Shown one piece after another: positions 1-8,437 of a DNA stretch of 64,000 nucleotides. Under the pieces are notes generated by a model. That model did not search any database, was not told where the DNA came from, and saw only the letters and a program-made list of their open reading frames with translations. The stretch spans positions 2,734,972 to 2,798,971 of the forward strand of contig NC_015732.1 of the NCBI RefSeq assembly GCF_000219725.1, written 5' to 3'. Position 1 is the stretch's first letter; every line of letters starts with the position of its first letter. The stretch comes from Gracilinema caldarium DSM 7334. GTDB taxonomy: Bacteria > Spirochaetota > Spirochaetia > Treponematales > Breznakiellaceae. A program made the position numbers and the translations under genes.

Positions 1-80
1 TCAGGATGAGCCAGGGTCTGTTCTTCCAGAACTTGCCCCAGGGTTTTCTCTAATAGAATGATTAGAGGTTGTTGTGACAT
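1..80 (-). CDS. AMP-dependent acyl-CoA synthetase, N-terminus only
   Basis: Only the first 26 codons lie in the window. The peptide starts MSQQPLIILLEKTLGQVLEE and continues QTLAHP. A stretch of the type TLGQxLxxQxxxxPD is the usual opening of ANL-superfamily acyl-CoA synthetases, which activate fatty or other carboxylic acids with ATP and CoA. The start lies 12 bases after the stop of the XRE-cupin gene, with AAAGGAA upstream, so the two are probably one operon. That pairing (an XRE-cupin regulator in front of an acyl-CoA synthetase) supports the reading. The product beyond the edge is unseen, so the substrate cannot be stated. Confidence 0.55.
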   Translation of the reverse strand, partial: MSQQPLIILLEKTLGQVLEEQTLAHP

Positions 81-92
81 GGACAATTCCTT

Positions 93-665
93 TTAATAGG
101 GAGTATACACAACAGCTAGAATCCGGGCCTCGCCCGCGGTACTGTGGACATGATGTTCCACAATGGAATCCAGATAGATCGAATCCCCCTCATGAAGCAC
201 ATAGGTCTCCTTCCCATAAAAAACTTCCACGGCTCCCGTGAGTACATAGATAAATTCCTCACCTTCATGAGAAGAGGTATGGACATCCTCTGATGAGGAA
301 CCGTGAATATCGATAATAAATGGCTCCATATGGCGGCCTGCCTTGTTATGAGCCAGGGAATAAAAATCCAGATCACTGGAAACTGCACCGGTACGCCCCG
401 CAAAACGCACCGCTGGAACCTGAGCATCGGCCCTGGTAATAACAGGACCGAGGGAATCCACATCATCAAGAAAGGTTCCCAATCGGACCCCTAAGACCCG
501 GGCAATTTTGATGAGGGGTGCCAGAGACGGGGGCAACTGATTCTGTTCCAGAGCTGCAACCAGATCCGGATGCAGTCCTGCCCGCTCAGCCAGATCGGCC
601 ACACTGATTTTTCGAGATTCCCGCACAGTTCGTATTCGCTTACCAACGTTCGTAAAATCAGACAT
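93..665 (-). CDS. XRE-family transcriptional regulator with C-terminal cupin
   Basis: This 190-residue protein has an N-terminal helix-turn-helix of the XRE/Cro type (about residues 8-62, including SVADLAERAGLHPDLVAALE) and a C-terminal Cupin_2 domain (about 110-187, with HEGEEFIYVLTGAVEVFYG and a later HHVHS). Proteins of this layout bind operator DNA through the HTH and sense a small ligand or metal in the cupin. The gene sits directly upstream of an acyl-CoA synthetase on the same strand and probably regulates it, possibly in response to a fatty or aromatic acid; the ligand is inference. Length and domain order are normal for the family. Confidence 0.85.
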   Translation of the reverse strand: MSDFTNVGKRIRTVRESRKISVADLAERAGLHPDLVAALEQNQLPPSLAPLIKIARVLGVRLGTFLDDVDSLGPVITRADAQVPAVRFAGRTGAVSSDLDFYSLAHNKAGRHMEPFIIDIHGSSSEDVHTSSHEGEEFIYVLTGAVEVFYGKETYVLHEGDSIYLDSIVEHHVHSTAGEARILAVVYTPY

Positions 666-745
666 ATTTCACCATCCTTACCCTACTACAAATCTTAACA
701 GATATATAGAAATAGAGTAAGCATACCATAATAAAAAGGATAAAC

Positions 746-775
746 TTGACGTTAACTATAAGAATTTCATATTCT
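746..775 (+). promoter_or_regulatory. Putative promoter of the BamA-like gene
   Basis: TTGACG (746-751) and TATTCT (770-775) are separated by 18 bases. The -10 ends only six bases before the ATG at 782, so transcription would begin at or next to the start codon. The TTG at 746 could formally begin the reading frame, but it is better explained as the -35 box. Confidence 0.5.
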
Positions 776-781
776 AACAAT

Positions 782-2011
782 ATGAAATCACAGAACTTAA
801 TAAAACTAGTAAAACCAGTCATTATCGTTTTTTATCTTCTTTTCGTATGTTTAATCTTTGCAGAAACAACTACAACCATTACAGACATTGAAGTACAAGG
901 GCTGAAACGAACCAACCCAATAGTGGTAAAAAATCTGTTAAAGGCCTATATCAATAGAGATGCAGATAAAATCAACACTGATGAAATTATTGCACTTCTC
1001 GTTGCTACAGGTATTTTTGAAAATGTTACTGTTTCTGTTAAAGAAAACACCAACCAAACAGTATTGTTCATCAGTTTGGAAGAAAAATGGTCCATCATTC
1101 CATTACCACTTGTTTCTATAAAATCAGATAGTTATGTATTTGGATTAGGTTTCTTTGATGCTAACGCCTTTGGCCTTAATCATAAACTCTTTTCTTCCGC
1201 AAGTGTATCATCAAAGGGACCATCGATTGCCCTAGGATATATTATTAACTCTTTATGGCAAAGCAAATGGGACGGTGTATTTTCTATTTCCTATGCAACA
1301 AAAGATGAGACCTTCACTGATGTCTATGAGCATGAAATTAGTACATCCGATATTACCTCATTTTCCGCAACAATAAGCGGAAACTATTCTATTTTGAATA
1401 TATTGAAATGGGATTTTGGTTTTGAATATCAAACTAAATCATATACTGATGAACAAGATACAGATCTCACTAGCCTAGGACTACAAACAGGCATAACTTT
1501 ACAATCAAATGCTCATTGGAATGGTGTATTTCTTACAATGTCTGGAGTCCAGTTCTATTACACCTGGTATTATGGCATAGAAGGGCCATCCTATGGGGTA
1601 TTTTTAACAAAGGGATCCTACGAAACGGCACCAGTAAAAAACCTTAAACTTTCATTTAGAAGTGTTGGATTGTGGGGCCCCCAAACACCACAACTAGCAG
1701 AAATAGGAGCTAACAAACTTGGCTTAATCATACTTCCTGATACCTATACTGTTTATACTATGGCAACCTTTAGATCCGGTCTTGAACTAAAACTTTTTTC
1801 ATCTGGAATAGTAACCTTTGCAGGTTTAGCACATTATCATATAGGTTATTCAGAGGGCTCTCGAACAGAGCCCCATATTGATTATGGACCATCCTTTGGT
1901 TTACGACTCTATCTTGCAAAGGTAGCTTTACCTGCCATGGACATAAATATCGCTTATAACCAGACTACCGGCCTTTACCAGGCCAGTTTTTCTATTGGAA
2001 TGCAAATGTAA
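782..2011 (+). CDS. BamA/D15-like outer-membrane protein with one POTRA domain
   Basis: The 409-residue product begins with a signal peptide (hydrophobic VKPVIIVFYLLFVCLIFAET). One POTRA-like module follows at about residues 28-100 (ITDIEVQGLKRTNPIVVKNL up to LEEKW). The rest is alternating aromatic and polar beta strands ending in ASFSIGMQM, as expected of a surface-antigen (D15) beta-barrel. With a single POTRA it is shorter than BamA (about 800 residues), so it is more likely a specialised two-partner or lipid-transport barrel than the main assembly factor. I chose ATG 782 over the in-frame TTG at 746 because the signal peptide starts there and because 746 overlaps a -35 box. No Shine-Dalgarno sequence is visible. 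Confidence 0.75.
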   Translation: MKSQNLIKLVKPVIIVFYLLFVCLIFAETTTTITDIEVQGLKRTNPIVVKNLLKAYINRDADKINTDEIIALLVATGIFENVTVSVKENTNQTVLFISLEEKWSIIPLPLVSIKSDSYVFGLGFFDANAFGLNHKLFSSASVSSKGPSIALGYIINSLWQSKWDGVFSISYATKDETFTDVYEHEISTSDITSFSATISGNYSILNILKWDFGFEYQTKSYTDEQDTDLTSLGLQTGITLQSNAHWNGVFLTMSGVQFYYTWYYGIEGPSYGVFLTKGSYETAPVKNLKLSFRSVGLWGPQTPQLAEIGANKLGLIILPDTYTVYTMATFRSGLELKLFSSGIVTFAGLAHYHIGYSEGSRTEPHIDYGPSFGLRLYLAKVALPAMDINIAYNQTTGLYQASFSIGMQM

Positions 2012-2013
2012 AT

Positions 2014-2060
2014 ACACCTGTCCAAAGGGCAATAGCCTTTTGGACAGGTGTTCCTTTATT
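2014..2060. terminator. Bidirectional intrinsic terminator
   Basis: A 17-bp stem (arms 2014-2030 and 2035-2051, one G-U pair, loop AATA) lies between the convergent BamA-like and fumarate-reductase-like genes. A T-rich tail follows on the plus strand, and the minus-strand gene's stop codon lies just beyond it at 2056, so the hairpin can end both transcripts. Confidence 0.85.
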
Positions 2061-3795
2061 TTTTCATTATATACGCAACAGCGTTTTCACCAGCAATCCG
2101 ACCAAAGGTAACTATATCAGCGAGCGCATTTCCTCCCAAACGGTTTCCACCATGAACTCCACCGGTAACCTCACCAGCGGCATATAATCCTGGAATAACA
2201 GAACCGTCTGTGCGAAGCACTTGAGCTGAGGTATTAATCTTTACCCCGCCCATGGTATGGTGAATCGCAGGAGTTACCTTTATAGCATAATAGGGAGCTT
2301 CCGATAACGTTCTCGGCATATCACTGCGACCATATTCAGTATCCTTTTTAGAAAGAACAGCATCATTATAGTTTTTTATGGTCTTCTCGAGGGTTTCAGA
2401 AGTACTACCAATTTTATGGGCCAAATCAGCAAGATTTTGAGCTTCTAAAACAAAACCGGCTTTTAAATAGCTTTCAATTGCAGATAAACTTTTTCGTACC
2501 GAATTATCAAATACAAGATAGGCTATTTTCCCTTCCTGGGCAAGTATTTTTGCAGAAACCACATCCCGAGTTTCCAATTCATCAACGAAACGCTTGCCAG
2601 CTGAATTTACCAAAATAGCACCATTACCCCGTACGGCCTCAGTAACCATCTCATTGCCATCGGGTGCAAAGGTGGGATGGGTCTGAATCTGATCCATATC
2701 TACTAATGCTGCCCCAATAGCTTGGGCCATTAGGATACCATCCCCCGTTGCACCAGCATGATTTGTAGTAGCAAATCCTTTTAATGCAGGGTTAAATTTT
2801 GCAGCCATTTCATTATTAGCCCCAAAACCACCAGATGCAAGCACAACTGCTTTTGCTGTCACTTTATAGTCTTTTCCATCAATACGAACTACTACTCCTG
2901 TAACAGCCCCTTGTTTATTGGTAAGCAATGATCTTACTTCGGCATCAGTAAAGATGGAGAGCGTAGCAGATTGTTTGGCCTTATTGGCAAGGGTTTTAAC
3001 AATTTCTGGTCCCACTTTAGCACCACCAGAAGGCCGATGAGCCCGATTAACACTGGCACCGGCTAAGCGCCCCACATCTGATAAATCCGCACCCATATCA
3101 GTAAGCCATGAAACTGATGCTGCACTTTTCGTTGCCAGAGTTTTAACTAATTCAGGATCATTCTTGTTGTATCCGCCCTTCATAGTATCCTGAAAGAAAA
3201 GATCAGGACTATCTTTAATTCCCTTTTCGGCTTGTATAGCAGTACCTGCTGCATTTATACCACCAGTAGCACGAATGGTATTGCCACCCAGGATCCCCAT
3301 TTTTTCAAAAAGAACAACCCGTACCCCCTTTGCAACAGCGGCATTTGCTGCAGAAAGTCCCGCACCACCACCACCAATAATGACGAGATCATAGGACTTT
3401 GCAGGCAGATTTTTACTTCTTCCCTGTGTTTTTGTTTTTTTAACGGCAACGAAACCTGCCTTATTCAAAGCATCTTGAACGGCTGATATATATCCATTAC
3501 TTGCTTCAGTTGCACCACTTACTACATCAACCTCGGTACTATTTGCCTTTAGGATTCGGTCTTTCAAAGTTGCAAAAGCAGTATCACCAAGGAATGCTGT
3601 CTCCTGCATACTCATTATTTTAATGTCTTTTATATCTGTTTCAGTAACCGTAACTAGTACCCTTATGTCTCCACCATGACCTTTTCCTTCACCTTCATAG
3701 GTACCAGGCTGGAAACGAGGGGCGGTGCTGACACAGCCGATGAATGCTACACTAGCCCATAAAATGATAGTGTGCAAAAAATATTTAATCCTCAT
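2056..3795 (-). CDS. Fumarate-reductase-type FMN/FAD flavoprotein, lipoprotein
   Basis: This 579-residue lipoprotein has lipobox FIGC (Cys21). It carries an FMN_bind domain (about 30-113) with DVVSGATEAS, whose Thr96 fits the ApbE flavinylation motif. It then has a FAD_binding_2 domain from about residue 135, with the GGGGAG dinucleotide loop at 141-146. Residues typical of the soluble fumarate/urocanate reductase site are visible: THPTF, EAVRGNGAIL, IHHTMGGV and GGVHGGNRLGG. The layout matches extracytoplasmic reductases that use a covalent FMN to pass electrons to an FAD site reducing an enoate such as fumarate, urocanate or a cinnamate; the acceptor is not determined. No heme domain is present. 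GGAGG lies upstream of the ATG. Confidence 0.85.
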   Translation of the reverse strand: MRIKYFLHTIILWASVAFIGCVSTAPRFQPGTYEGEGKGHGGDIRVLVTVTETDIKDIKIMSMQETAFLGDTAFATLKDRILKANSTEVDVVSGATEASNGYISAVQDALNKAGFVAVKKTKTQGRSKNLPAKSYDLVIIGGGGAGLSAANAAVAKGVRVVLFEKMGILGGNTIRATGGINAAGTAIQAEKGIKDSPDLFFQDTMKGGYNKNDPELVKTLATKSAASVSWLTDMGADLSDVGRLAGASVNRAHRPSGGAKVGPEIVKTLANKAKQSATLSIFTDAEVRSLLTNKQGAVTGVVVRIDGKDYKVTAKAVVLASGGFGANNEMAAKFNPALKGFATTNHAGATGDGILMAQAIGAALVDMDQIQTHPTFAPDGNEMVTEAVRGNGAILVNSAGKRFVDELETRDVVSAKILAQEGKIAYLVFDNSVRKSLSAIESYLKAGFVLEAQNLADLAHKIGSTSETLEKTIKNYNDAVLSKKDTEYGRSDMPRTLSEAPYYAIKVTPAIHHTMGGVKINTSAQVLRTDGSVIPGLYAAGEVTGGVHGGNRLGGNALADIVTFGRIAGENAVAYIMKK

Positions 3796-3950
3796 AAAAC
3801 CTCCAATTGCATTATGGGTATATTATTATAGATATAATATTATTGAGTCAACCAGTTATACCATAACATCGATTAACATCATTTAAGCGGCTCTCTAAGA
3901 GGCATTGAAATTGGGTAGCTGCTTTAATTCTGTATATTTATTCATCTTCG

Positions 3951-3959
3951 CCCCCCCCC
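3951..3959. repeat. Poly-C tract (C9) next to the his promoter
   Basis: Nine consecutive C residues end two bases before the TTGACA -35 box of the histidine operon. A homopolymer here could slip in replication and change local promoter geometry. The surroundings are AT-rich, so the tract stands out. Confidence 0.8.
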
Positions 3960-3961
3960 AC

Positions 3962-3990
3962 TTGACATATTTTTTGCATACCGGTAGTAT
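3962..3990 (+). promoter_or_regulatory. Sigma-70-type promoter of the his operon
   Basis: A consensus TTGACA (3962-3967) is followed after exactly 17 bases by TAGTAT (3985-3990). The predicted transcript start, near 3997, is about 15 bases upstream of the leader-peptide ATG. This is the best promoter seen in the window. Confidence 0.8.
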
Positions 3991-4011
3991 ATTTATATGA
4001 AACGGATTACT

Positions 4012-4056
4012 ATGAACCACCATCATCATCATGGGTACTCATCCAGGGGGGCATAG
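4012..4056 (+). CDS. hisL: His operon leader peptide, MNHHHHHGYSSRGA
   Basis: The 14-codon ORF ATG AAC CAC CAT CAT CAT CAT GGG TAC TCA TCC AGG GGG GCA TAG carries five consecutive histidine codons. It lies just after a strong promoter, and an intrinsic terminator and hisG follow. In classical his attenuation, ribosome stalling at these codons when charged tRNA-His is scarce favours an antiterminator and lets transcription continue. The peptide is too short for ordinary gene finders. The only Shine-Dalgarno-like sequence is a weak GGA seven bases before the ATG. Confidence 0.88.
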   Translation: MNHHHHHGYSSRGA

Positions 4057-4094
4057 GGTCCGGTGCCGCGTTGCGGTTCTGTTCGGCATATACA

Positions 4095-4127
4095 GCCGTG
4101 GGCTCTATGGGGTCCACGGCTTTTTTT
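4095..4127 (+). terminator. His operon attenuator terminator
   Basis: GCCGTGG (4095-4101) pairs with CCACGGC (4114-4120). The stem extends inward through G-U and C-G pairs to a TATG loop, giving 11 bp, and is followed by seven T residues (4121-4127). It starts 38 bases after the leader-peptide stop. A CGGC at 4084-4087 could pair instead with GCCG at 4095-4098, the terminator's 5' arm, and is a candidate antiterminator element. An upstream hairpin around CCGCgttGCGG (4066-4076) may act as the pause structure. Confidence 0.85.
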
Positions 4128-4208
4128 ATGCCCCGAAGGGGACGTTTAAAACTAAGGTTATAAAACTTTAGTTTATAAAGGCACCCCGAAGTTACAAGGA
4201 GTTTTTGT

Positions 4209-5063
4209 ATGGGAAAATTGCGGATTTTAATACCCAAGGGCAGGATATTTGACAATGTGTCCCGATTGTTTGCCGAAGCGGGTATTCCAATAAGCCTTTC
4301 CGAGCGGACCTACCGGCCCAACATTGCCGCTGACTGGCTCGATGGAAAGGTCATGAAACCCCAGAATGTGGGGGAACTCTTAGAAATTGGGAGCCACGAT
4401 GCAGGTTTTACCGGCATCGACTGGATCCGTGAAACCGGATCGAACGTGGTAGAAGTGATGGACCTGGGCTTTGACCGGGTTCGGATTGTGGCAGCGGTCC
4501 CCGCTGAAATGGACGAGGCTGCCCTGCGGGGAAAGAAACTTGTTGTAGCCACCGAGTATGTTAACCTTGCCCGGGAATGGCTTACGAAAAAGGGCTATGA
4601 TTTCCGGATTCTCAGGACCTACGGCGCCACCGAAGTATTCCCGCCGGATGATGCGGACATGATCGTCGATAACACCTCCACCGGCCAAACCCTGCGGGAC
4701 AACGGCCTGCGGATCGTAGATACCATCCTTGAGTCATCAACCCGTTTTGTTGCATCCAAGATTGCCATGGCAGATCCGGAGAAGAAGGCTCAGATTGATG
4801 AACTGGCCATGCTCTTTAAGGCGGTCCTTGATGGCCGCGAAAAGGTCATGCTCGAAATGAACGTGAATAAGATCCGCTTCCCCGACCTGGTGGCAGGGCT
4901 TCCGGCTATGCGGAGCCCCACCATCGCCCCTCTGTATGGTGATGACGGCTATGCGGTTAAGGTTGCCGTTCCCCGCCACGAGGTGCCCATCCTGATTCCC
5001 CAGCTTAAACGGCTTGGAGCTACCGATATTGTTGAATATGAGCTGCGTAAGGTAGTTCCCTGA
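4209..5063 (+). CDS. hisG: ATP phosphoribosyltransferase, long form
   Basis: HisG joins ATP and PRPP to make phosphoribosyl-ATP, the committed step of histidine synthesis. The 284-residue length and C-terminal ACT-like part (about 205-284, ending PRHEVPILIPQLKRLGATDI) identify the long, self-regulated form that does not need HisZ. The PRPP-binding region DADMIVDNTSTGQTLRDNGL is visible. AAGGAG precedes the ATG by about seven bases. It is the first structural gene after the leader/attenuator and is therefore under histidine attenuation. It is also probably feedback-inhibited by histidine, as is known for the family. Confidence 0.95.
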   Translation: MGKLRILIPKGRIFDNVSRLFAEAGIPISLSERTYRPNIAADWLDGKVMKPQNVGELLEIGSHDAGFTGIDWIRETGSNVVEVMDLGFDRVRIVAAVPAEMDEAALRGKKLVVATEYVNLAREWLTKKGYDFRILRTYGATEVFPPDDADMIVDNTSTGQTLRDNGLRIVDTILESSTRFVASKIAMADPEKKAQIDELAMLFKAVLDGREKVMLEMNVNKIRFPDLVAGLPAMRSPTIAPLYGDDGYAVKVAVPRHEVPILIPQLKRLGATDIVEYELRKVVP

Positions 5064-5141
5064 TACGAACTCACCCTCAGCCGGCGGCAGATCGACAAAG
5101 ATTACAAGGATGCGGCCGCGGAGGCCCGCAAAGGAGGAGCC

Positions 5142-5747
5142 ATGGAACGGATTGCGGAAATTACACGGAAAACCGGAGAAACCGATATACAGGTAAAACT
5201 CAATATTGATGGAACAGGGTCGGCCAAAATCGACTGCCCCGTAGGTTTTGTAACCCATATGCTCACCACCTTTGCCCGGCATGGCCTTTTTGACATAGAG
5301 CTCACTGCCCGTGGAGACCTGGAGGTGGATCAGCACCACCTGGTAGAAGATATAGGCATTGTACTCGGTCAGGCTTTTGCCAAAGCCTTGGGGGACAAAG
5401 GGGGCATCAACCGGGTCGGAAGCTGTCTCTTCCCTATGGATGAAACCCTGGCCCGGGCAGCGGTGGACCTGTCCGGCAGGCCGTACCTCGTATTCGAGGC
5501 CAATCTGAGCGGCCTCCCCCTGGTTTCCACCGAGGCCAGTTTTCAGACCGATACGGTAGAAGACTTCTGGCTCGGTTTTGCCACCAATGCGGCCTGCGCG
5601 CTTCACCTGGATATACTCCGCGGTCGCAGTGACCACCACAAGATTGAAGCCCTCTTTAAGGCCGCTGCCCGGGCCATGCGGGAAGCCTGCAGTATCGATA
5701 ACCGCAGTTTGGGCCAGATCCCATCCACCAAGGGGGTTCTGGCGTGA
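5142..5747 (+). CDS. hisB: Imidazoleglycerol-phosphate dehydratase
   Basis: The 201-residue monofunctional HisB dehydrates imidazoleglycerol phosphate to imidazoleacetol phosphate. The metal-binding histidine motifs are clear: HMLTTFARHGLFDIE, DQHHLVEDIGIVLG and DHHKIEALFKAAARAM. There is no fused histidinol-phosphatase domain, so that step must be encoded elsewhere. AAAGGAGGAG lies just before the ATG. The 78 bases between hisG and hisB stay open in the hisB frame and would encode 26 residues after the hisG TGA, but no start codon supports a longer HisB. Confidence 0.95.
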   Translation: MERIAEITRKTGETDIQVKLNIDGTGSAKIDCPVGFVTHMLTTFARHGLFDIELTARGDLEVDQHHLVEDIGIVLGQAFAKALGDKGGINRVGSCLFPMDETLARAAVDLSGRPYLVFEANLSGLPLVSTEASFQTDTVEDFWLGFATNAACALHLDILRGRSDHHKIEALFKAAARAMREACSIDNRSLGQIPSTKGVLA

Positions 5748-6406
5748 TTGGCGTCCTCAACTACGGGGCAGGGAACCTGGGATCGGTGATGAATGCCCTT
5801 GCCCGGCTGGGCCTTCCGGCCCAATTCGTGACAGGTCCGGAGGAACTGCAGGTTCGCCGGGGAAACAACAGCGGATCTTCCGCCGGCCAGCAGTACTCGG
5901 CCATCATTTTTCCCGGGGATGGGCACTTCGCCACCGCCATGGAAGCCCTCACAGCCCAGGGCTATACCGAAGCCATCCGGGAGTGGATTGCTGCGGACCT
6001 GCCCTTTCTCGGCATCTGTATCGGCCTGCAATTACTCTTTGAACAGAGCGAAGAAGCACCGCCGGTTCAGGGCAAGGAAATCCCTGGATTATCGGTAATA
6101 CCGGGAAGGGTGAAAAAATTCCAGGGACCCAAGGTTCCCCAGATTGGCTGGAATGAAACCAAAGGTACAAGCCGTTCACGGCTTTTCCAGAACCTGCCGG
6201 AACGTTCTTTCTTCTATTATATACATTCCTATTATGTTGTACCTGCAGAGGAAGACTGGGTTGCCGCAGAGGCAGACTACTATGGAACCTACTGCAGTGC
6301 GGTGGAACGGGGTGCCCTGACGGCGGTCCAGTTCCACCCGGAAAAATCGGGAGCTCTGGGACTGGAACTCCTGCGGCGCTGGGCTGAGGTGTACCATGTT
6401 AGCTAA
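5744..6406 (+). CDS. hisH: Imidazole glycerol phosphate synthase, glutaminase subunit
   Basis: HisH hydrolyses glutamine and channels ammonia to HisF. The class I glutamine amidotransferase triad is present: Cys92 in FLGICIGLQ, with His198 and Glu200 in FHPEKSG. The 220-residue length is slightly long because of a short Gly/Ser/Asn-rich insert near residues 37-50 ([13 protein letters not shown]). The gene starts with GTG and overlaps the hisB stop (GTGA), so translation is probably coupled. The next gene, hisF, encodes its obligate partner. Confidence 0.95.
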   Translation: MIGVLNYGAGNLGSVMNALARLGLPAQFVTGPEELQVRRGNNSGSSAGQQYSAIIFPGDGHFATAMEALTAQGYTEAIREWIAADLPFLGICIGLQLLFEQSEEAPPVQGKEIPGLSVIPGRVKKFQGPKVPQIGWNETKGTSRSRLFQNLPERSFFYYIHSYYVVPAEEDWVAAEADYYGTYCSAVERGALTAVQFHPEKSGALGLELLRRWAEVYHVS

Positions 6407-7172
6407 ACGAATCATTCCCTGCCTGGACGTAGATGACGGCAGAGTCGTTAAGGGAATAAAGTTTGAAGGCATTAAGGACGCGGGGGACCCGGTGGAACTG
6501 GCCCGCTGCTATAATGAACAGGGAGCCGATGAGCTCACCTTTCTTGACATCGGCGCCTCCTACAAAAGCCGGGATACCCTCATGGAGGTAGTCCGCCAGG
6601 TTGCCCGGGAAGTCTTTATCCCCCTCTGCGTAGGAGGGGGGATCCGCACGGTAGAGGATATGCGCCTTGCCATGAACGCTGGGGCAGACAAGGTATCGGT
6701 CTGTACGGCAGCCCTGCGGAATCCTGCACTGCTCACCGAGATGGCCCGGGCCTATGGGAGCCAGTGCGTGGTCCTTTCCATCGATGCAAAACGGGTATCT
6801 GAGCCCGGCGAAGCTCCCCGCTGGCATGCCTTTGCCAAGGGCGGCAGGGAAGATACGGGGATTGATGCCATCCAGTGGGCCATAGAGGCGGTCCGGCTCG
6901 GAGCGGGGGAAATACTCCTTAACTCCATCGATGCGGACGGAACCGGTGCGGGCTATGACCTTGAACTAACCCGCCGGGTGGGAGAAGCGGTTCCCGTGCC
7001 GGTGATTGCCTCAGGCGGGGCGGGTAATCTGGACCAGATTGTCCAGGCTCTTATCCCGGAAGGGGGCAACGCCGATGCGGCCCTGGTGGCCAGCATGCTG
7101 CACTTCGGAAAAACAACGATACAGGAAATTAAAACCTACGCAGAACAGAAAGGAGTGGTAGTTCGATGGTAA
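6396..7172 (+). CDS. hisF: Imidazole glycerol phosphate synthase, cyclase subunit
   Basis: This 258-residue TIM barrel uses PRFAR and the ammonia delivered by HisH to form imidazoleglycerol phosphate and AICAR. The catalytic aspartates sit at residue 11 (PCLDVDDG) and residue 130 (VVLSIDAKR), and the phosphate-binding loops [10 protein letters not shown] and IASGGAGN are intact. The start overlaps hisH by 11 bases, as expected for subunits of one complex. Confidence 0.96.
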   Translation: MLAKRIIPCLDVDDGRVVKGIKFEGIKDAGDPVELARCYNEQGADELTFLDIGASYKSRDTLMEVVRQVAREVFIPLCVGGGIRTVEDMRLAMNAGADKVSVCTAALRNPALLTEMARAYGSQCVVLSIDAKRVSEPGEAPRWHAFAKGGREDTGIDAIQWAIEAVRLGAGEILLNSIDADGTGAGYDLELTRRVGEAVPVPVIASGGAGNLDQIVQALIPEGGNADAALVASMLHFGKTTIQEIKTYAEQKGVVVRW

Positions 7173-8437
7173 TAGCTTCTATAGATATTCAAAACGGAAA
7201 AGTCGTCCAGCTGAAACAGGGTTCTCAGCTCATGCTCGAACGGGAAGATGCGGCAGAACTGGCCGCCGAATTCGACAAATATGGGGAAGTGGCGGTCATC
7301 GACCTGGATGCGGCTATGAAAACCGGTTCCAACGACGAATTGGTCAAATCCTTGCTCCGCCGGGCCGATTGCCGGGTTGGCGGCGGCATCGCCACAGTGG
7401 AACGGGCGGCGGAGCTCGTCAGCCTCGGGGCAAAAAAGGTCATAATCGGGTCCAAGGCTTTCCGGACATCAGGAGACAGTTTCGGCATTAACACAGCCTT
7501 CCTGGAAGCCCTGGCAAAAAAGATCGGCCGGGAGCGGGTTATCGTGGCCGTCGATGCCCGGGACGGCGAAATCGTCGTCGATGGCTGGAAGACCCCCACA
7601 GGGCTGCCCCTTATCGAGAGTGCCAAAGCGCTGGAACCCTATGTGGGGGAACTGCTTTACACCTGCGTTGAGCGGGAAGGAACCATGACCGGCACCAACC
7701 TGGACAGTATCCGCTCCCTGCGGGAAGCGGTTTCCTGTCTCGTCACGGTTGCCGGCGGCGTGAGCACCCTGGAAGAAATCGAAGCCATCGCCCGGCTGGG
7801 CTGTGATGTCCAGCTCGGCATGGCCCTCTATACCGGCAAAATCAACCTGGCCGATGCCTTTATTGCAAGCCTTTCCTGGAACCAGGCCTGGCAGGAGGGA
7901 AAACTGCTACCCGTCGTCGCCCAGGCCCCGGACGGTCAGGTTCTCATGCTGGGCTACACCGACAGGGAGGCCCTGGCGGAGACCTTTAAGCGGGGAAACC
8001 TCTGCTTTCACAGCCGGAGCCGCAACAAGCTCTGGATGAAGGGTGAAAGCTCAGGTAACACCCTCAAACTCATTCGGCTCCGGGCGGACTGCGACCGGGA
8101 CACCATACTTGCGACAGTAGAACCGACGGGTCCCACCTGTCATACCGGAAACTGGACCTGTTTTACGGACCAGCGCTATACCTGGGAACTTTTGCAGAAC
8201 ATCGTCACTGAACGGTTCCGCAACCCCAAACCGGGTTCCTACACGGCAACGTTGGACGATGAACGGGTCCGGGAAAAGGTGATGGAAGAAGCCGAAGAGG
8301 TCTGCACCGCAAAAACCCATGATGAAATCATCTGGGAAGTGGCGGACCTTTTATATTTTACGACAGTATTGATGACCCGGGCCGGAGTCTCGGTGGTAGA
8401 GGTCATGGCTGAACTTGATCGGCGGCACAAGAAATGA
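7166..8437 (+). CDS. hisA/hisI/hisE: Trifunctional HisA-HisI-HisE fusion
   Basis: The single 423-residue ORF joins three enzymes. Residues 1 to about 238 are the HisA ProFAR isomerase barrel ([42 protein letters not shown]). Residues about 242-333 are the HisI phosphoribosyl-AMP cyclohydrolase, with Zn/Mg ligand motifs [10 protein letters not shown] and PTCHTGNW. Residues about 338-423 are the HisE phosphoribosyl-ATP pyrophosphohydrolase, with EEAEE and EVADLLYF. Together they run three consecutive steps, from PR-ATP to PRFAR. HisI-HisE fusions are common; adding HisA at the front is less usual. The reading frame is unbroken across both joins. The gene overlaps hisF by seven bases and hisC by four. 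Confidence 0.93.
   Translation: MVIASIDIQNGKVVQLKQGSQLMLEREDAAELAAEFDKYGEVAVIDLDAAMKTGSNDELVKSLLRRADCRVGGGIATVERAAELVSLGAKKVIIGSKAFRTSGDSFGINTAFLEALAKKIGRERVIVAVDARDGEIVVDGWKTPTGLPLIESAKALEPYVGELLYTCVEREGTMTGTNLDSIRSLREAVSCLVTVAGGVSTLEEIEAIARLGCDVQLGMALYTGKINLADAFIASLSWNQAWQEGKLLPVVAQAPDGQVLMLGYTDREALAETFKRGNLCFHSRSRNKLWMKGESSGNTLKLIRLRADCDRDTILATVEPTGPTCHTGNWTCFTDQRYTWELLQNIVTERFRNPKPGSYTATLDDERVREKVMEEAEEVCTAKTHDEIIWEVADLLYFTTVLMTRAGVSVVEVMAELDRRHKK

Noticed and set aside
4737-5639. 300-codon minus-strand ORF opposite hisG/hisB
   Set aside because: It is a shadow of two strongly supported genes, with no family motifs and no ribosome-binding site.
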